A DNA stretch of 64,000 bases from Auanema rhodensis (taxonomy: Eukaryota; Nematoda; Chromadorea; Rhabditida; Rhabditidae). A program made the translations under genes and the position numbers. This document shows, piece by piece, positions 1 through 10,289 of this stretch. Position 1 is the first letter of the stretch. Each line of letters opens with the position of its first letter. The stretch lies in NCBI GenBank assembly GCA_964057225.1, contig OZ059896.1:12446501-12510500 (forward strand), written 5' to 3'. Below the pieces are notes generated by a model. It had not been told where the DNA came from and did not search any database. It saw only the letters and a program-made list of their open reading frames with translations.

Positions 1-98
1 AACATCCAACTATCTTGAAAAGTAAACTTATTTATTTTGTTTTTGAACAACGGGATGAATAAAACGGTTGTCGATAATTAAATATCACGCCTACAACA

Positions 99-172
99 TG
101 GGAGACACATGGCACTCTTGCTTCTGGCCTGACCCAGATAGGTGGTCTTATAGCCATGTGAGTCTCATCTCA
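99..172 (+). repeat. Imperfect hairpin repeat (SINE-family segment)
   Basis: A ~75-bp block runs from ggagacacatggc to gccatgtgagtctc; the ends form an imperfect inverted repeat. It recurs near 13826-13899, 27342-27415, 57043-57116, 57760-57827, 61656-61728 and 62370-62435. Neighbouring sequence aligns loosely with the SINE bodies described below, so it is probably a subfamily segment and not a gene. Confidence 0.6.
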
Positions 173-244
173 ATAGATTCTATATTTTATTACTTTATTA
201 TATCTTTTTATCATCTTTCTTAATGTAAATCGGCTCTGCCTACC

Positions 245-626
245 TTAGGAACGTGGTAGAAGTATATATATCTTCCGACCATGAAAAGACGGGAAAAATT
301 AGTATGTAACGCAGTTATTAATGTTCATTAAATTAACCCTCGATATGTGTCGCGTTGAGGTCAGCGCAACTGTTTGTTAATCTTATGATATAAACATTCA
401 ATGTGTGCTCGATAGAGATTTTGTATTGGTTTGTATAGTAAAATAAAATGTTAAACTATTCTAATATGTTCATCTTTTCTTTTATTTTGAGAAGTTCACT
501 TGTTACAATAAATTTGACAGCTTATGCGCCCCCAAAAATATGTTTTTAGCAGCTGACGCCGTCCAAAGTATACTTTTGACAGCTGTTTGGGGGCGTAGTT
601 ATTAAATTTTACACGGCTCTCTAGCT
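245..626 (-). mobile_element. Polinton-type terminus, truncated (P1 left arm)
   Basis: Read on the minus strand from 626, the sequence starts agctagagagccgtg, then shows the cccccaaacagctg block and cagctg-rich ~30-bp repeats. This resembles the terminus of the complete Polinton at 35719 (agtagagagccatg, same cagctg blocks). Further in is a decayed match to the Polinton subterminal dyad (acacatatcgagggttaat). No Polinton genes follow, so only an element end remains. The mirror copy is at 13371-13752. Confidence 0.75.
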
Positions 627-629
627 CTA

Positions 630-991
630 AAGCAACGGACATGGATTGGAGCAAAAATGAAACCTTGTTATATGTGTCTCATTTTATAGGCGTGGCTGTT
701 TTAGGTTTTGATCATTTGAATAGCTCGTATATGTTTAGCATGCGCTGGCAGATTTGACAGTGAGAAAAATCGATTGGAAATGGAAAGAAAAATAAACAAA
801 TATTAAGTTTCAAGCTGCTTGATAGTGTAGTTTAGATGTGTTTCACGACTTGATATTTCGGACATAAACCAAAGGAAATCTTTGAAACATATATCGCCCG
901 AAACAAAAAACAAAACTAGAAAGTTCCGCCATGATTTAAACTGGGGTCGAGCATTCAGAGTCCTAAGTGTTGACCACTACACCACGGAACC
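630..991 (-). repeat. tRNA-Gln-headed SINE-like repeat, copy 1
   Basis: The head (923-991, minus strand) reads as a decayed tRNA-Gln: ggttccgtggtgtagtgg at its 5' end (A-box region), anticodon loop actctgaat (CTG), and a T-arm/B-box region cagtttaaatc. A body follows (ttttgttttttgtttcgg, atatatgtttca) that also follows the second tRNA-like head at 2580-2636. A tRNA head with a shared body is the organisation of a Pol III SINE. The acceptor stem is imperfect, so it is not a functional tRNA. Confidence 0.72.
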
Positions 992-1003
992 ACTGTAATC
1001 TGT

Positions 1004-1600
1004 CACAAAAGAATTGCCATATATGAGATTTGATCTTCCTTCTTGTTTAAAACAAAAGGGAAGAATTTATGAACAATATGAGCAAGAAGAGATTTCAAAA
1101 TTTTGAGTTTTTTGAAGTTGGAACTCAGGTTATTGCTGTTCTCCAAGTTTGTTACTGTTGTAGTAGTCAAATAAGAAAATCCTCTTTTTATTTTTAACAA
1201 CCAAGTTCGGAATTAAAATTCATTACTCCAGCTCGAATTTTAAAAAACACAGTTTTGGGCAGTAAAACTAATATTAATGACACAACGACTCTTCCACACT
1301 TTTTATATTCGAAATATTATATATGTTTTTCTACTTTTGTTGTTAGTTGGGCAGAACCGAATGCTTTGATCGATATTTTGATATAAACGTAAGCAGATAA
1401 AAGAAGTCATTATTAGATCACAAGAAATTACATTATGAGTTATACATTAACATATACATTAAATATACCGATTGAAATTGAATGAAATAATAATCAAATA
1501 TTAGGTTTTATGCTGCTTGATAATGTAGTACATGGTTATTTTCTAAGACTCAAAGTTTGGGACAAAAATCATAGTAAATCTGTGAAACATTTTTGATAAC
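1004..1600 (-). repeat. SINE-body repeats without a tRNA head
   Basis: This interval holds repeat modules seen elsewhere next to tRNA heads, such as gcagaaccgaatgctttgat and the acaaaaatcatagtaaat block. It also holds a 65-codon open frame (1003-1200, minus) repeated in all unit copies, which shows no protein-like features. The region is mirrored at 12397-12993. I see no gene. Confidence 0.6.
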
Positions 1601-1639
1601 TTTGTTGCTGAATAGTGAAAAAAACGAACTAAAAATAAA

Positions 1640-2035
1640 ATAGTTCCGGCTTTAATCTGTGATGGAGAAAAAGCTCTTCTTGCTCTGAAAGTCGTTAGTT
1701 AGTCATACTTTAAATTTTCACGATGTGTTATAGAACAATGTTTTTTCTGAAATGATTGTTGTAAGATGTGATGTGCATCTTCTTGGAAACGCAGTTTTCG
1801 AATTGAAAGCAAAAAAAACTGAAAAAGAAAATACAGAGGTGTTTGTTTGGTGAGACTAAAAAAGTGTGTCACTACATTTAAAACAGTTTCATAATGACAA
1901 TACACTTCTCTTTACAGGATCCCCGTGGCAATATTTCGATGAACTGTCTGCTTGAATCGCTGGGTGAAGATCATTGGAATAAACTATTGAACAAGATTAT
2001 TAAAAAAGAAAACAAAAAAGTTTCGGAATGGTAAG
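1640..2035 (+). pseudogene. Exon-like blocks of an unidentified gene (copy A)
   Basis: Two to three short codirectional blocks have coding character. About 1640-1690 encodes IVPALICDGEKALLALK. 1754-1860 encodes MIVVRCDVHLLGNAVFELKA and more. 1920-2031 follows a ctctttacag acceptor, starts DPRGNISMN and contains LLESLGEDHWNKLLNKII, then runs into gtaagg, a good splice donor. Together they resemble exons of a cellular gene caught in the repeat; I do not recognise the family. An inverted copy lies in the same arm at 3930-4567. Exon phases do not join cleanly, so an intact product is unlikely. Confidence 0.45.
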
Positions 2036-2106
2036 GCTAAATTAAAGTAAATGAGTACTATAAATGTTCCAAGATAAGTAGTTGAAGACAAATGCTCTAT
2101 TCTTAT

Positions 2107-2241
2107 CATTCACTAGAAACAAAACTGAGAAGCGGTCGTTTACAACAGTTTGTGAGTACGAATCTCATTGAATGCAGGAATGCTATTCTCAAAAATAGGA
2201 TCACCTCTGAAACGTCTGCTGTTCCACTGTTATCTTTCTAA
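2107..2241 (+). pseudogene. Env-like gene tail fragment
   Basis: This stretch encodes HSLETKLRSGRLQQF through to a stop after PLLSF. It is nearly identical to the last ~44 codons of the env-like gene ending at 21195. Similarity to that gene begins abruptly at the first base, so only the 3' end is present. Further copies occur at 3723-3858(-), 10139-10274(+), 11756-11890(-), about 22680-22810(-), 29350-29484(+), about 30965-31100(-) and 59757-59889(+). Confidence 0.75.
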
Positions 2242-2284
2242 ACTAATGTTTATTTTTTTCAGTAGAATAGTAGAATAGTTCAGT

Positions 2285-2636
2285 ATATGTTTTTCTACTT
2301 TTGTTGTTAGTTGGGCAGAACCGAATGCTTTGATCGATATTTTGATATAAACGTAAGCAGATAAAAGAAGTCATTATTAGATCACAAGAAATTACAGTAT
2401 GAGTTATACATTAACATATACATTAAATATACCGATTGAAATTAAATGAAATAATAATCAAATATTAGGTTTTATGCTGCTTGATAATATAGTACATGGT
2501 TATTTTCTAAGACTCAAAGTTTGGGACAAAAATCATAGTAAATCTGTGAAACATATATCAGCCGAAACAAAAAACAAAATCCGGCGAGATTTGAACTCGG
2601 TTCGCAGGATTCAGAGTCCTGAGTGCTAACCATGAG
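2285..2636 (-). repeat. tRNA-Gln-headed SINE-like repeat, 5'-truncated
   Basis: On the minus strand from 2636, catggttagcactcagg (D arm), gactctgaatcc (CTG anticodon arm) and gagttcaaatctc (T arm, near-consensus B box) match a tRNA-Gln that lacks its 5' acceptor strand. The body resembles that of 630-991 but is a different subfamily. Copies lie at 11361-11712(+), 21239-21590(-), 29528-29879(-) and 60977-61325(+). Confidence 0.72.
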
Positions 2637-3699
2637 ATAAATTCAAGTTCAACAACATATCAGTCAATGTACAGTTAATTCCAATTTAGCGTACAAATGT
2701 TTCTGAAAAATGTCAAGATTGGAGAATCAAATAAGTGGAACGCACATTCCACATCATCAAATAATTTGCACATCAGAACCAAACTACTGTTCAGAAAACT
2801 AACAAAGAAAAAGAAACATTCTTATAAAAGACTAATTATTGATTTTAAGTAATGGCACACTAGTTAGATGCGCAGCACACTTCACACATTTATAATATTT
2901 ACATTCTTATTTTAAGTTCGATCAAGGAGGTCTTTATTTGTTACAGAACAATGATTTTTGGATGGAGTGGTTCTACAGCTTTTGCGGCATCAAAGGAAAT
3001 TCTGAAAGTGTTTAAAAATGATAAGTTAGTGTATTATTTCTCTTAGTCTTTTCTATTTTTTGAGTTCATTATCATGATTTTGCTGAATATCCTATCAATG
3101 TCTTGTTAACTGTTGTAAAATTGAAAGATGATTTCAAATACCTTTAAGTTTGTACCCAAGATGTTCTTTCACCTTGGTCAGGAAACATGAATGGGTTCAT
3201 ATCATTTTCTTAAATTTTCTTTCTGTACCATAATGCAAATTATCTTCTGCAAAATCTACGAAAAGTAAAATTGAAAAAAATTCTATTTAATGAAATTTAT
3301 CCATCTGATGAATTACTTTGTCTGAAAATTATCAGAAACTTAAACCCGAGTCAGCCAATCTAAAAGACAGGTATCTTGAGGTGATTGATTCTAGAATGTT
3401 TATAATTTAGGTGAATACATCTTTAACGAAACTGAAAAAAATGAACTGGTTTCAAATGTATTTATTCAATACATCTCTTTCAGACCAGGCCTACTGCCAT
3501 TCACGAATATGTTTTCAAGAATCAAGAACTCTTATATGTTCTTGTTGTTTAACAACAAAATTTTGAAATTGAAATGAGATAAATACTGCATATTCTTGGG
3601 AGCTGTGCCTATATTTCAAATTATTCCAGATTTGAAGATCAACTGGTTAAAATTTACTCCGTAATCCAGTGATCATTTTTATCAATTCTTGTGCTTCTA
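2637..3699 (+). other. Loop of nested palindrome; one short exon-like frame
   Basis: This is the spacer between the inverted copies 1640-2262 and 3700-4330 (positions sum to 5962). The segment 2647-2720 is a diverged copy of the start of the gag-like region near 4970-5040. At 2951-3046, after a gttacag acceptor-like site, an open frame encodes MIFGWSGSTAFAASKEILKV and a few more residues; a gttagt donor-like site follows. Its origin is unknown. The rest looks non-coding. Confidence 0.5.
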
Positions 3700-3929
3700 C
3701 TGAAAAAATAAACATTAGTTTAGAAAGATAACAGTGAAACAGCAGACGTTTCAGCGGTGATCCTATTTTTGAGAATAGCATTCCTGCATTCAATGAGATT
3801 CGTACTCACAAACTGTTGTAAACGACCGCTTCTCAGTTTTGTTTCTAGCGAATGATAAGAATAGAGCATTTGTCTTCAACTACTTATCTTGGAACATTTA
3901 TAGTACTCATTTACTTTAATTTAGCCTTT

Positions 3930-4567
3930 AACATTCCGAAACTTTTTTGTTTTCTTTTTTAATAATCTTGTTCAATAGTTTATTCCAATGATCTTCACCC
4001 AGCGATTCAAGCAGACCGTTCATCGAAATATTGCCATGGGGATCCTGTAAAGAGAAGTGTATTGTCATTATGAAACTGTTTTAAATGTAGTGACACACTT
4101 TTTTAGTCTCACCAAACAAACACCTCTGTATTTTCATTTTCAGTTTTTTTTGCTTTCAATTCAAAAACTGCGTTTCCAAGAAGATGCACATCACATCTTA
4201 CAACAATCATTTCAGAAAAAACATTGTTCTATAACACATCGTGAAAATTCAAAGTATGACTAACTAACGACTTTTAGAGCAAGAAGAGCTTTTTCTCCAT
4301 CACAGATTAAAGCCGGAACTATTTTATTTTTAATGATCTGAAACAAAAAATTTTCTTGTTGATTGGAATCATCCTGTTTCATTACTTGAATTGTATTATA
4401 TTTGCAATAAGAAGAGTGATGAGCAAATCACACAAATCAAAAGTTGTGTCATAAAAGAAAGAACAACCTAATCCTCCTGGAAATAAGCCGTTATCATCTG
4501 TCTTTGCAAGCAAATTATCTGAAACACTTTTTTTTATGAAGCACATTACTTTCCTTTCTGTCTTCAC
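3930..4567 (-). pseudogene. Exon-like blocks of an unidentified gene (copy B, inverted)
   Basis: Read on the minus strand, the blocks are: about 4526-4384 (DNLLAKTDDNGLFPGGLG, then a hydrophobic LLITLLIANII); about 4356-4290 (KIVPALICDGEKALLALK, after a gtttcag acceptor); and about 4040-3930 (DPHGNISMNGLLESLGEDHW, ending in a stop). Order and direction match copy A, which lacks the first block, so they probably come from one multi-exon gene. I do not recognise it. The mirror copy is at 9430-10067. Confidence 0.45.
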
Positions 4568-4569
4568 AG

Positions 4570-4848
4570 GTGAGAATAGAAGTTAATTCAACTCATTATC
4601 CTATATTCAGATTGAGTGTACTAGAAAATATGCATATAGAGCTATTTGAGAAAATAATGACAACAGCAAAAACAAAATACGATGAACTTTCTTCGAAGCA
4701 GCATTTAAGTATGGAATTCGAAGTTGGTGCTGCAACAAAAAAAATAAAATTCACCAAAATAAGTAAAAAAAATGAACACAGAGGAATTTCGCAAATTTAT
4801 CAGTTAGTTAAGAACATCTTCAATTTAAAAATACTTATCTTTAAGTGA
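4570..4848 (+). CDS. Conserved 92-codon open frame of unknown function
   Basis: The frame opens directly after a strong acceptor (ctgtcttcacag) with a GTG codon, so it is more likely an exon than a complete gene. It starts VRIEVNSTHYPIFRLSVLEN and continues as a lysine-rich, helix-prone segment to a stop at 4846-4848. The same frame is open in all four full copies (here, 9149-9427 minus, 23505-23783, 31813-32091), with only a His/Tyr change between pairs. It abuts the oppositely oriented exon-like block at 4567. I recognise no family; expression is not shown. Confidence 0.4.
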   Translation: MRIEVNSTHYPIFRLSVLENMHIELFEKIMTTAKTKYDELSSKQHLSMEFEVGAATKKIKFTKISKKNEHRGISQIYQLVKNIFNLKILIFK

Positions 4849-5018
4849 ACCCTTCTACGATGAAGATTCAAGCTCACGCTATTCTGATGTATCAAGACTA
4901 TTCAAAACTATAATATCGACACAAATTTTGAGAAGTAATAACAGTTTAATTCATAATAAACAAAAAATCAGTCAATGTTCAGTTAATTCAGATTGTGACG
5001 TACAGATCTTTTCAGAAA

Positions 5019-5780
5019 ATGTCAACATTGGAAAGTCAAAAATCAGGAACCACAACATCACAACAAACCGTGACAGAGCCAAAGAGCTATCGGCAGAACT
5101 CGGATCACAAGGTCGAGCTAAGACAACTGCTATGGGAAATTAAGGAATGTGCTCAAGGTACGCTCATTGATAATTACTGGACTAGAGTGAGAATGTTACC
5201 TAGTTTTGAAAAGTTATTGGGAGAATCTAATACCTCTTTAGATAAACACATAGATGCTTTTAATGAACAGTATCCCAAAGAAAGGTGGATTGAACAACAC
5301 CGAGGGCGATTTTTAAGGGATTCGTTGAGGGGAATAGTCCTGCAGACTTTTGATGCTGCTATAGCAGAAAGTCTGGATGCTCGCATTGCAACTTTTAAAA
5401 CAGCGATGTTGGACCGAAAAAGAACAGCGAGATACAAAACCGCTAAAAACTTGGATAAGCTCACTATGTACAACTACAACGTACTAGGGTATTGCACAAG
5501 ACTGGAAGAGCTTTATATGAAAGTATATCCAGAGGTAGTAGACGTCAGCTCTTCCCATGATCTAGCGATGAGGTTATTTAGGCAGATTGAAAACTGGCCA
5601 CATGCTGCAGCAATCCAAAATTGGATTGCAAGATACTGTTCGAAGGCAGAAAAAATCATAGTGTGGTGGATAAAACTTTCGAATCATTTTCTTGAGTTGT
5701 ACAGATACGGTGTTACCCTGTTAATAGGTCGAGCCCGTTTTGTACAAAAAAATGAAAACTCGTTTAACCCGTATGACTAA
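5019..5780 (+). CDS. Gag-like retroelement protein, P1 left arm
   Basis: The 253-codon frame starts at ATG 5019, just after a ttttcag acceptor-like site. It begins MSTLESQKSGTTTSQQ, a Ser/Thr/Gln-rich N-terminus, followed by a helical region (YCTRLEELYMKVYPEVVDV, then RLFRQIENWPHAAAIQNW) with the feel of a retroelement capsid. The last ~35 codons run into gypsy LTR-like sequence, so the C-terminus is probably artificial. There is no CCHC zinc knuckle. Assignment to gag rests on fold-like character and context; it could be another mobile-element protein. It is the only copy here with a single N-terminal unit. Confidence 0.4.
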   Translation: MSTLESQKSGTTTSQQTVTEPKSYRQNSDHKVELRQLLWEIKECAQGTLIDNYWTRVRMLPSFEKLLGESNTSLDKHIDAFNEQYPKERWIEQHRGRFLRDSLRGIVLQTFDAAIAESLDARIATFKTAMLDRKRTARYKTAKNLDKLTMYNYNVLGYCTRLEELYMKVYPEVVDVSSSHDLAMRLFRQIENWPHAAAIQNWIARYCSKAEKIIVWWIKLSNHFLELYRYGVTLLIGRARFVQKNENSFNPYD

Positions 5781-5799
5781 TGTCCGTACGGTGAACAGA

Positions 5800-6352
5800 A
5801 GTAATGATTAAGCATAAAAAATAACAAAGTTTACAAGAGAATGTTGGAAAAATCTATTCAATGAATTAAAGTAATAAAATAAAACCTTGGAAAACAATAG
5901 CAGACTTCTCAGAGAGAAATCAATCAACAACAAAGAAGTGTTACAATCAGAAATGGCACAAAATAAAAAATATTTCAACTACTTGAATTGGTTAAAAAAA
6001 CTACCTTCAAGAAATTGTAATGACTGGAATGGATGTTCTTTGTTTCGTGTAGACATGACTTTTATCATTTTTATCATAAATAAGTCATTAACCTGAATTT
6101 ATTTGTTTTTTATTTCTATTTCGTGTATTGTACCGTTGTTCATTTTTCTTTGTGCATGTTTCAATTCTATCTTTTACTATAGCGAAAGTGCTTTCCTTTT
6201 GTATCAGTGATCTATTAACACAATCTTCTGTAGAATTGGTTGGTTCTTCAGTTTGGAGATTATTTGCAGGCAAGTGGTGGTCAATTGGAAGTCTTACATC
6301 CCGACCAAATAATACTATGTATGGACTAATAAATGTTGATAAGTTTGGTAAC
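5800..6352 (-). pseudogene. Gypsy LTR-like region and integrase C-terminal remnant
   Basis: On the minus strand this carries part of the integrase tail found intact at 7070-7545 (NLQTEEPTNSTEDCVNRSLI, then the basic NEQRYNTRNRNKK, 6088-6273), followed by the LTR-like block (to about 5716). Compared with the right arm, ~150 bp encoding the terminal integrase domain is missing near 6033. The left arm ends near 6352. Confidence 0.65.
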
Positions 6353-6771
6353 GTCTTTTTTATTATTTTTCTTTTTTTTGTATTATTTGTCAGCGTATAA
6401 CTAATACTGTATTTTTTTGTGTTATGATAATGAATTCTTTTATCTCTTTACGTTATTTTTAAAATATTGATCGAAGCATTCGGTTTTGCCCGAAAAAAAA
6501 AAAAGAGAAGAACATATATATATATCGAACATAAAAAGTGCAAAAAAGTCGTTATATCATTAACTTTACTTTACTGCTCGAATTTGTGTTTCTTAAAATT
6601 TGAGCCTGAGTAATGAGTTTTGATTTCAAATTTGGTTATTGAAAATCAAAGCGCCTTACATCTACCGACTAAATCAGCAAAAAGATTTTGTAGCTGTTCA
6701 TTCCGAACAGCCTCCACTGTATCCATGTGCTCTGACATTGTCCCTGGAAATTTTTTTCTGCTTATAGTCTA
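6353..6771. repeat. SINE-body-like spacer at the centre of P1
   Basis: This unpaired spacer is a diverged version of the repeat module at 11590-12830 (gcattcggtt, aaaaagtg, gtcgttat and gagtaatga in the same order). It has a 12-A run and a (ta)n tract near 6490-6530. No gene is seen. Confidence 0.5.
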
Positions 6772-7545
6772 TCCAAACAATTAATCCACACGACACGACA
6801 GTAGCAAGAAAAAGGTTTGTAATTAGATTTGTTTTCATATATGGACCACCAATGAGTATGGTGACCGATAATGGTAGTAGCTTTTAGTCTTCTGAATTTC
6901 AAGCTATGTGTAAGCAATTTAGAATTAAATACACTACTACACTGCCATACTATTAAAATGCTGATGGACAATTTGAAAGACTTCATAAAACTTTAGAAAA
7001 AGCTGTCATTTCATTCGTGAATGAACAACAAACTAACTGGGATTTACACCTACCCAAAGTTATGTTTGCAATCAAGACGTTACCAAACTCATCAACATCT
7101 ATTAGTCCATACATAGTATTATTTGGTCGGGATGCAAGACTTCCTATTGACCACTACTTGCCTGGAAATAATCTCCAAACTGAAGAACCAGTCAATTCTA
7201 CAGAAGGTTTTGTCAATAGATCACTAATACAAAAGGAAAGCACTTCTGCTATAGTAAAAGATAGAATTGAAACATGCACAGAGAAAAATGAACAACGGTA
7301 CAATACACGAAATAGAAATAAGAAATAAATAAATTCAGGTTAATGAGTTAGTTATGATAAAAGTGATAAAAGTCATATCTACACGAAACAAACTAACACC
7401 TTCATTCGAAAGGCCTTATTTAGTTGCAGCAGTTCAAAGGTCGTTCGTCGTGGTTCGAACCATTACAGGAAAAAACAGGAAAGTACACAAGGATTTTGTC
7501 AAACCTTACTAACGTACAACATCCATTCTAGTCATCACAATTTCT
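6772..7545 (+). pseudogene. Ty3/gypsy integrase (core plus C-terminal domain), broken
   Basis: One reading frame gives DTTVARKRF, then GPPMSMVTDNGSSF (second catalytic Asp in TDNG), then NADGQFERLHKTLEKA (catalytic Glu in FERLH) and LPKVMFAIKTLPNSS. This is the order of a gypsy-type rve domain. Two stop codons interrupt the core, one after GSSF and one before NADG. The C-terminal part (7330-7545; LTPSFERPYLVAAVQRS, then GKNRKVHKDFVKPY) matches the post-core domain of gypsy integrases. The first catalytic Asp region, RT and RNase H are absent. Reverse copies lie at 25190-25960 and 34140-34910. Confidence 0.8.
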
Positions 7546-7559
7546 CGAAGGTAGATTTT

Positions 7560-7850
7560 TTTGACCAATTCAAATTGTTGAAATATTTTTTATTTTGTAC
7601 CATTTCTGATTGTAACACTTTTTTGTTGTTGATTGATTTTTCTCTGAGAAGTCTGCTATTGTTTTCCAAGGTTTTGTTCTATTACTTCAATTCATTGATT
7701 AGATTTTTCCAACATTCTCTTGTAAACTTTGTTATTTGTTATGCTTAATCATTACTTGTATTCACCTTGTGGACATTAGTCATATGGGTCAAACGAGTTT
7801 TCATTTTTTGTACAGAACGGGCTCGACCTATTCACAGGGTAAGACCGTAC
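7560..7850 (+). mobile_element. Gypsy LTR-like block (P1 right arm)
   Basis: This block follows the integrase C-terminus and runs tgttgaaatatttt to the cagaacgggctcgacc end block. In other places (26720-27240, 56620-56880) the same end block is followed by a gag-like N-terminus (KKMIEYQSQMVEKQ), which is why I read it as an LTR plus leader. Exact LTR ends are not provable because no complete gypsy copy is present. Confidence 0.5.
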
Positions 7851-9002
7851 CTGTACAACTCAAGAAAATGATTCGAAAGTTTTATCCACCACACTATGAT
7901 TTTTTCTGCCTTCGAACAGTATCTTGCAATCCAATTTTGGATTGCTGCAGCATGTGGCCAGTTTTCAATCTGCCTAAATAACCTCATCGCTAGATCATGG
8001 GACGAGCTGACGTCTACTACCTCTGGATATACTTTCATATAAAGCTCTTCCAGTCTTGTGCAATACCCTAGTACGTTGTAGTTGTACATAGTGAGCTTAT
8101 CCAAGTTTTTAGCGGTTTTGTATCTCGCTGTTCTTTTTCGGTCCAACATCGCTGTTTTAAAAGTTGCAATGCGAGCATCCAGACTTTCTGCTATAGCAGC
8201 ATCAAAAGTCTGCAGGACTATTCCCCTCAACGAATCCCTTAAAAATCGCCCTCGGTGTTGTTCAATCCACCTTTCTTTGGGATACTGTTCATTAAAAGCA
8301 TCTATGTGTTTATCTAAAGAGGTATTAGATTCTCCAAAAAACTTTTCAAGACTAGGTAACATTCTCACTCTAGTCCAGTAATCATCAATGAGCGTACCTT
8401 GAGCACATTCCTTAATTTCCCATGCAGTTGTCTTAGCTCGACCTTGTGATCCGAATCCTGCCGATAGCTCTTTGGCTCTGTCACGGTCTGTTGTGATGTT
8501 GTGGTTCCTGATTTTTGACTTTCCAATGTTGACATTTTCTGAAAAGATCTGTACGTCACAATCTGAATATTGAACATTGACTGATTTTTTGCTTATCATG
8601 AATTAAACTGTTATTATTTCTCGAAATTTGTGTTGATATTATAGTTTTGAATGATTTCATTGTTGATGAAATCTTTTTTAAAAATATCAAGCTGGTGGTG
8701 TTTGTCATGATTTTTGACTTTCCAATGTTGACATTTTCTAAAAAGATCTGTACGTCTAAAGAGGTATTAGATTCTCCCAATAACTTTTCAAAACTAGGTA
8801 ACATTCTCACTCTAGTCCAGTAATTATCAATGAGCGTACCTTGAGCACATTCCTTAATTTCCCATAGCAGTTGTCTTAGCTCGACCTTGTGATCCGAGTT
8901 CTGCCGATAGCTCTTTGGCTCTGTCACGGTTTGTTGTGATGTTGTGGTTCCTGATTTTTGACTTTCCAATGTTGACATTTTCTGAAAAGATCTGTACGTC
9001 AC
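7832..9002 (-). pseudogene. Gag-like protein with duplicated N-terminal unit, frameshifted
   Basis: This is the inverted counterpart of 5019-5780, with two differences. About 442 bp carrying the N-terminus is duplicated in tandem (8556-9002 against 8365-8577). Near 8429 one base is missing (gcatgg instead of gctatgg), which moves the MSTLESQ frame out of register with the C-terminal part. The C-terminal half stays open from another upstream start at 8599. The product is probably non-functional. Confidence 0.55.
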
Positions 9003-9148
9003 AATCTGAATTAACTGAACATTGACTGATTTTTTGTTTATTATGAATTAAACTGTTATTACTTCTCAAAATTTGTGTCGATATTATAGTTTTGAATAGT
9101 CTTGATACATCAGAATAGCGTGAGCTTGAATCTTCATCGTAGAAGGGT

Positions 9149-9427
9149 TCACTTAAAGATAAGTATTTTTAAATTGAAGATGTTCTTAACTAACTGATAA
9201 ATTTGCGAAATTCCTCTGTGTTCATTTTTTTTACTTATTTTGGTGAATTTTATTTTTTTTGTTGCAGCACCAACTTCGAATTCCATACTTAAATACTGCT
9301 TCGAAGAAAGTTCATCGTATTTTGTTTTTGCTGTTGTCATTATTTTCTCAAATAGCTCTATATGCATATTTTCTAGTACACTCAATCTGAATATAGGATA
9401 ATGAGTTGAATTAACTTCTATTCTCAC
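9149..9427 (-). CDS. Conserved 92-codon open frame of unknown function (right arm copy)
   Basis: This is the mirror of 4570-4848 with one amino-acid difference (KQYLS instead of KQHLS). The same acceptor-like cacag precedes it. Conservation of an open frame in both arms is weak evidence of coding, because the arms are nearly identical overall. Confidence 0.38.
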   Translation of the reverse strand: MRIEVNSTHYPIFRLSVLENMHIELFEKIMTTAKTKYDELSSKQYLSMEFEVGAATKKIKFTKISKKNEHRGISQIYQLVKNIFNLKILIFK

Positions 9428-9429
9428 CT

Positions 9430-10067
9430 GTGAAGACAGAAAGGAAAGTAATGTGCTTCATAAAAAAAAGTGTTTCAGATAATTTGCTTGCAAAGACAGA
9501 TGATAACGGCTTATTTCCAGGAGGATTAGGTTGTTCTTTCTTTTATGACACAACTTTTGATTTGTGTGATTTGCTCATCACTCTTCTTATTGCAAATATA
9601 ATACAATTCAAGTAATGAAACAGGATGATTCCAATCAACAAGAAAATTTTTTGTTTCAGATCATTAAAAATAAAATAGTTCCGGCTTTAATCTGTGATGG
9701 AGAAAAAGCTCTTCTTGCTCTAAAAGTCGTTAGTTAGTCATACTTTGAATTTTCACGATGTGTTATAGAACAATGTTTTTTCTGAAATGATTGTTGTAAG
9801 ATGTGATGTGCATCTTCTTGGAAACGCAGTTTTCGAATTGAAAGCAAAAAAAACTGAAAATGAAAATACAGAGGTGTTTGTTTGGTGAGACTAAAAAAGT
9901 GTGTCACTACATTTAAAACAGTTTCATAATGACAATACACTTCTCTTTACAGGATCCCCATGGCAATATTTCGATGAACGGTCTGCTTGAATCGCTGGGT
10001 GAAGATCATTGGAATAAACTATTGAACAAGATTATTAAAAAAGAAAACAAAAAAGTTTCGGAATGTT
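9430..10067 (+). pseudogene. Exon-like blocks of an unidentified gene (right arm, forward)
   Basis: This is the best place to read the captured gene. Blocks: 9471-9613 (after gtgtttcag; DNLLAKTDDNGLFPGGLG and a hydrophobic stretch, then a gtaatg donor); 9660-9727 (after ttgtttcag; KNKIVPALICDGEKALLALK); 9790-9880 (MIVVRCDVHLLGNAVFELK); and 9954-10067 (after ctttacag; DPHGNISMNGLLESLGEDHW to a stop). All four are codirectional with introns of ~50-75 nt. The first junction does not keep phase, so the copy looks decayed or my boundaries are off by a base. Product unknown. Confidence 0.45.
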
Positions 10068-10289
10068 AAAGGCTAAATTAAAGTAAATGAGTACTATAAA
10101 TGTTCCAAGATAAGTAGTTGAAGACAAATGCTCTATTCTTATCATTCGCTAGAAACAAAACTGAGAAGCGGTCGTTTACAACAGTTTGTGAGTACGAATC
10201 TCATTGAATGCAGGAATGCTATTCTCAAAAATAGGATCACCGCTGAAACGTCTGCTGTTTCACTGTTATCTTTCTAAACTAATGTTTAT

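Noticed and set aside
1003-1200. 65-codon frame repeated in all units
   Set aside because: Lies in SINE-body repeats; repetition reflects unit duplication, and the P2 copies are altered or frame-broken.
5174-5473. 99-codon minus-strand frame within the gag-like gene (also 8082-8381, 24353-24652, 33303-33602)
   Set aside because: Antisense shadow that is open because the sense frame is conserved; no independent support.
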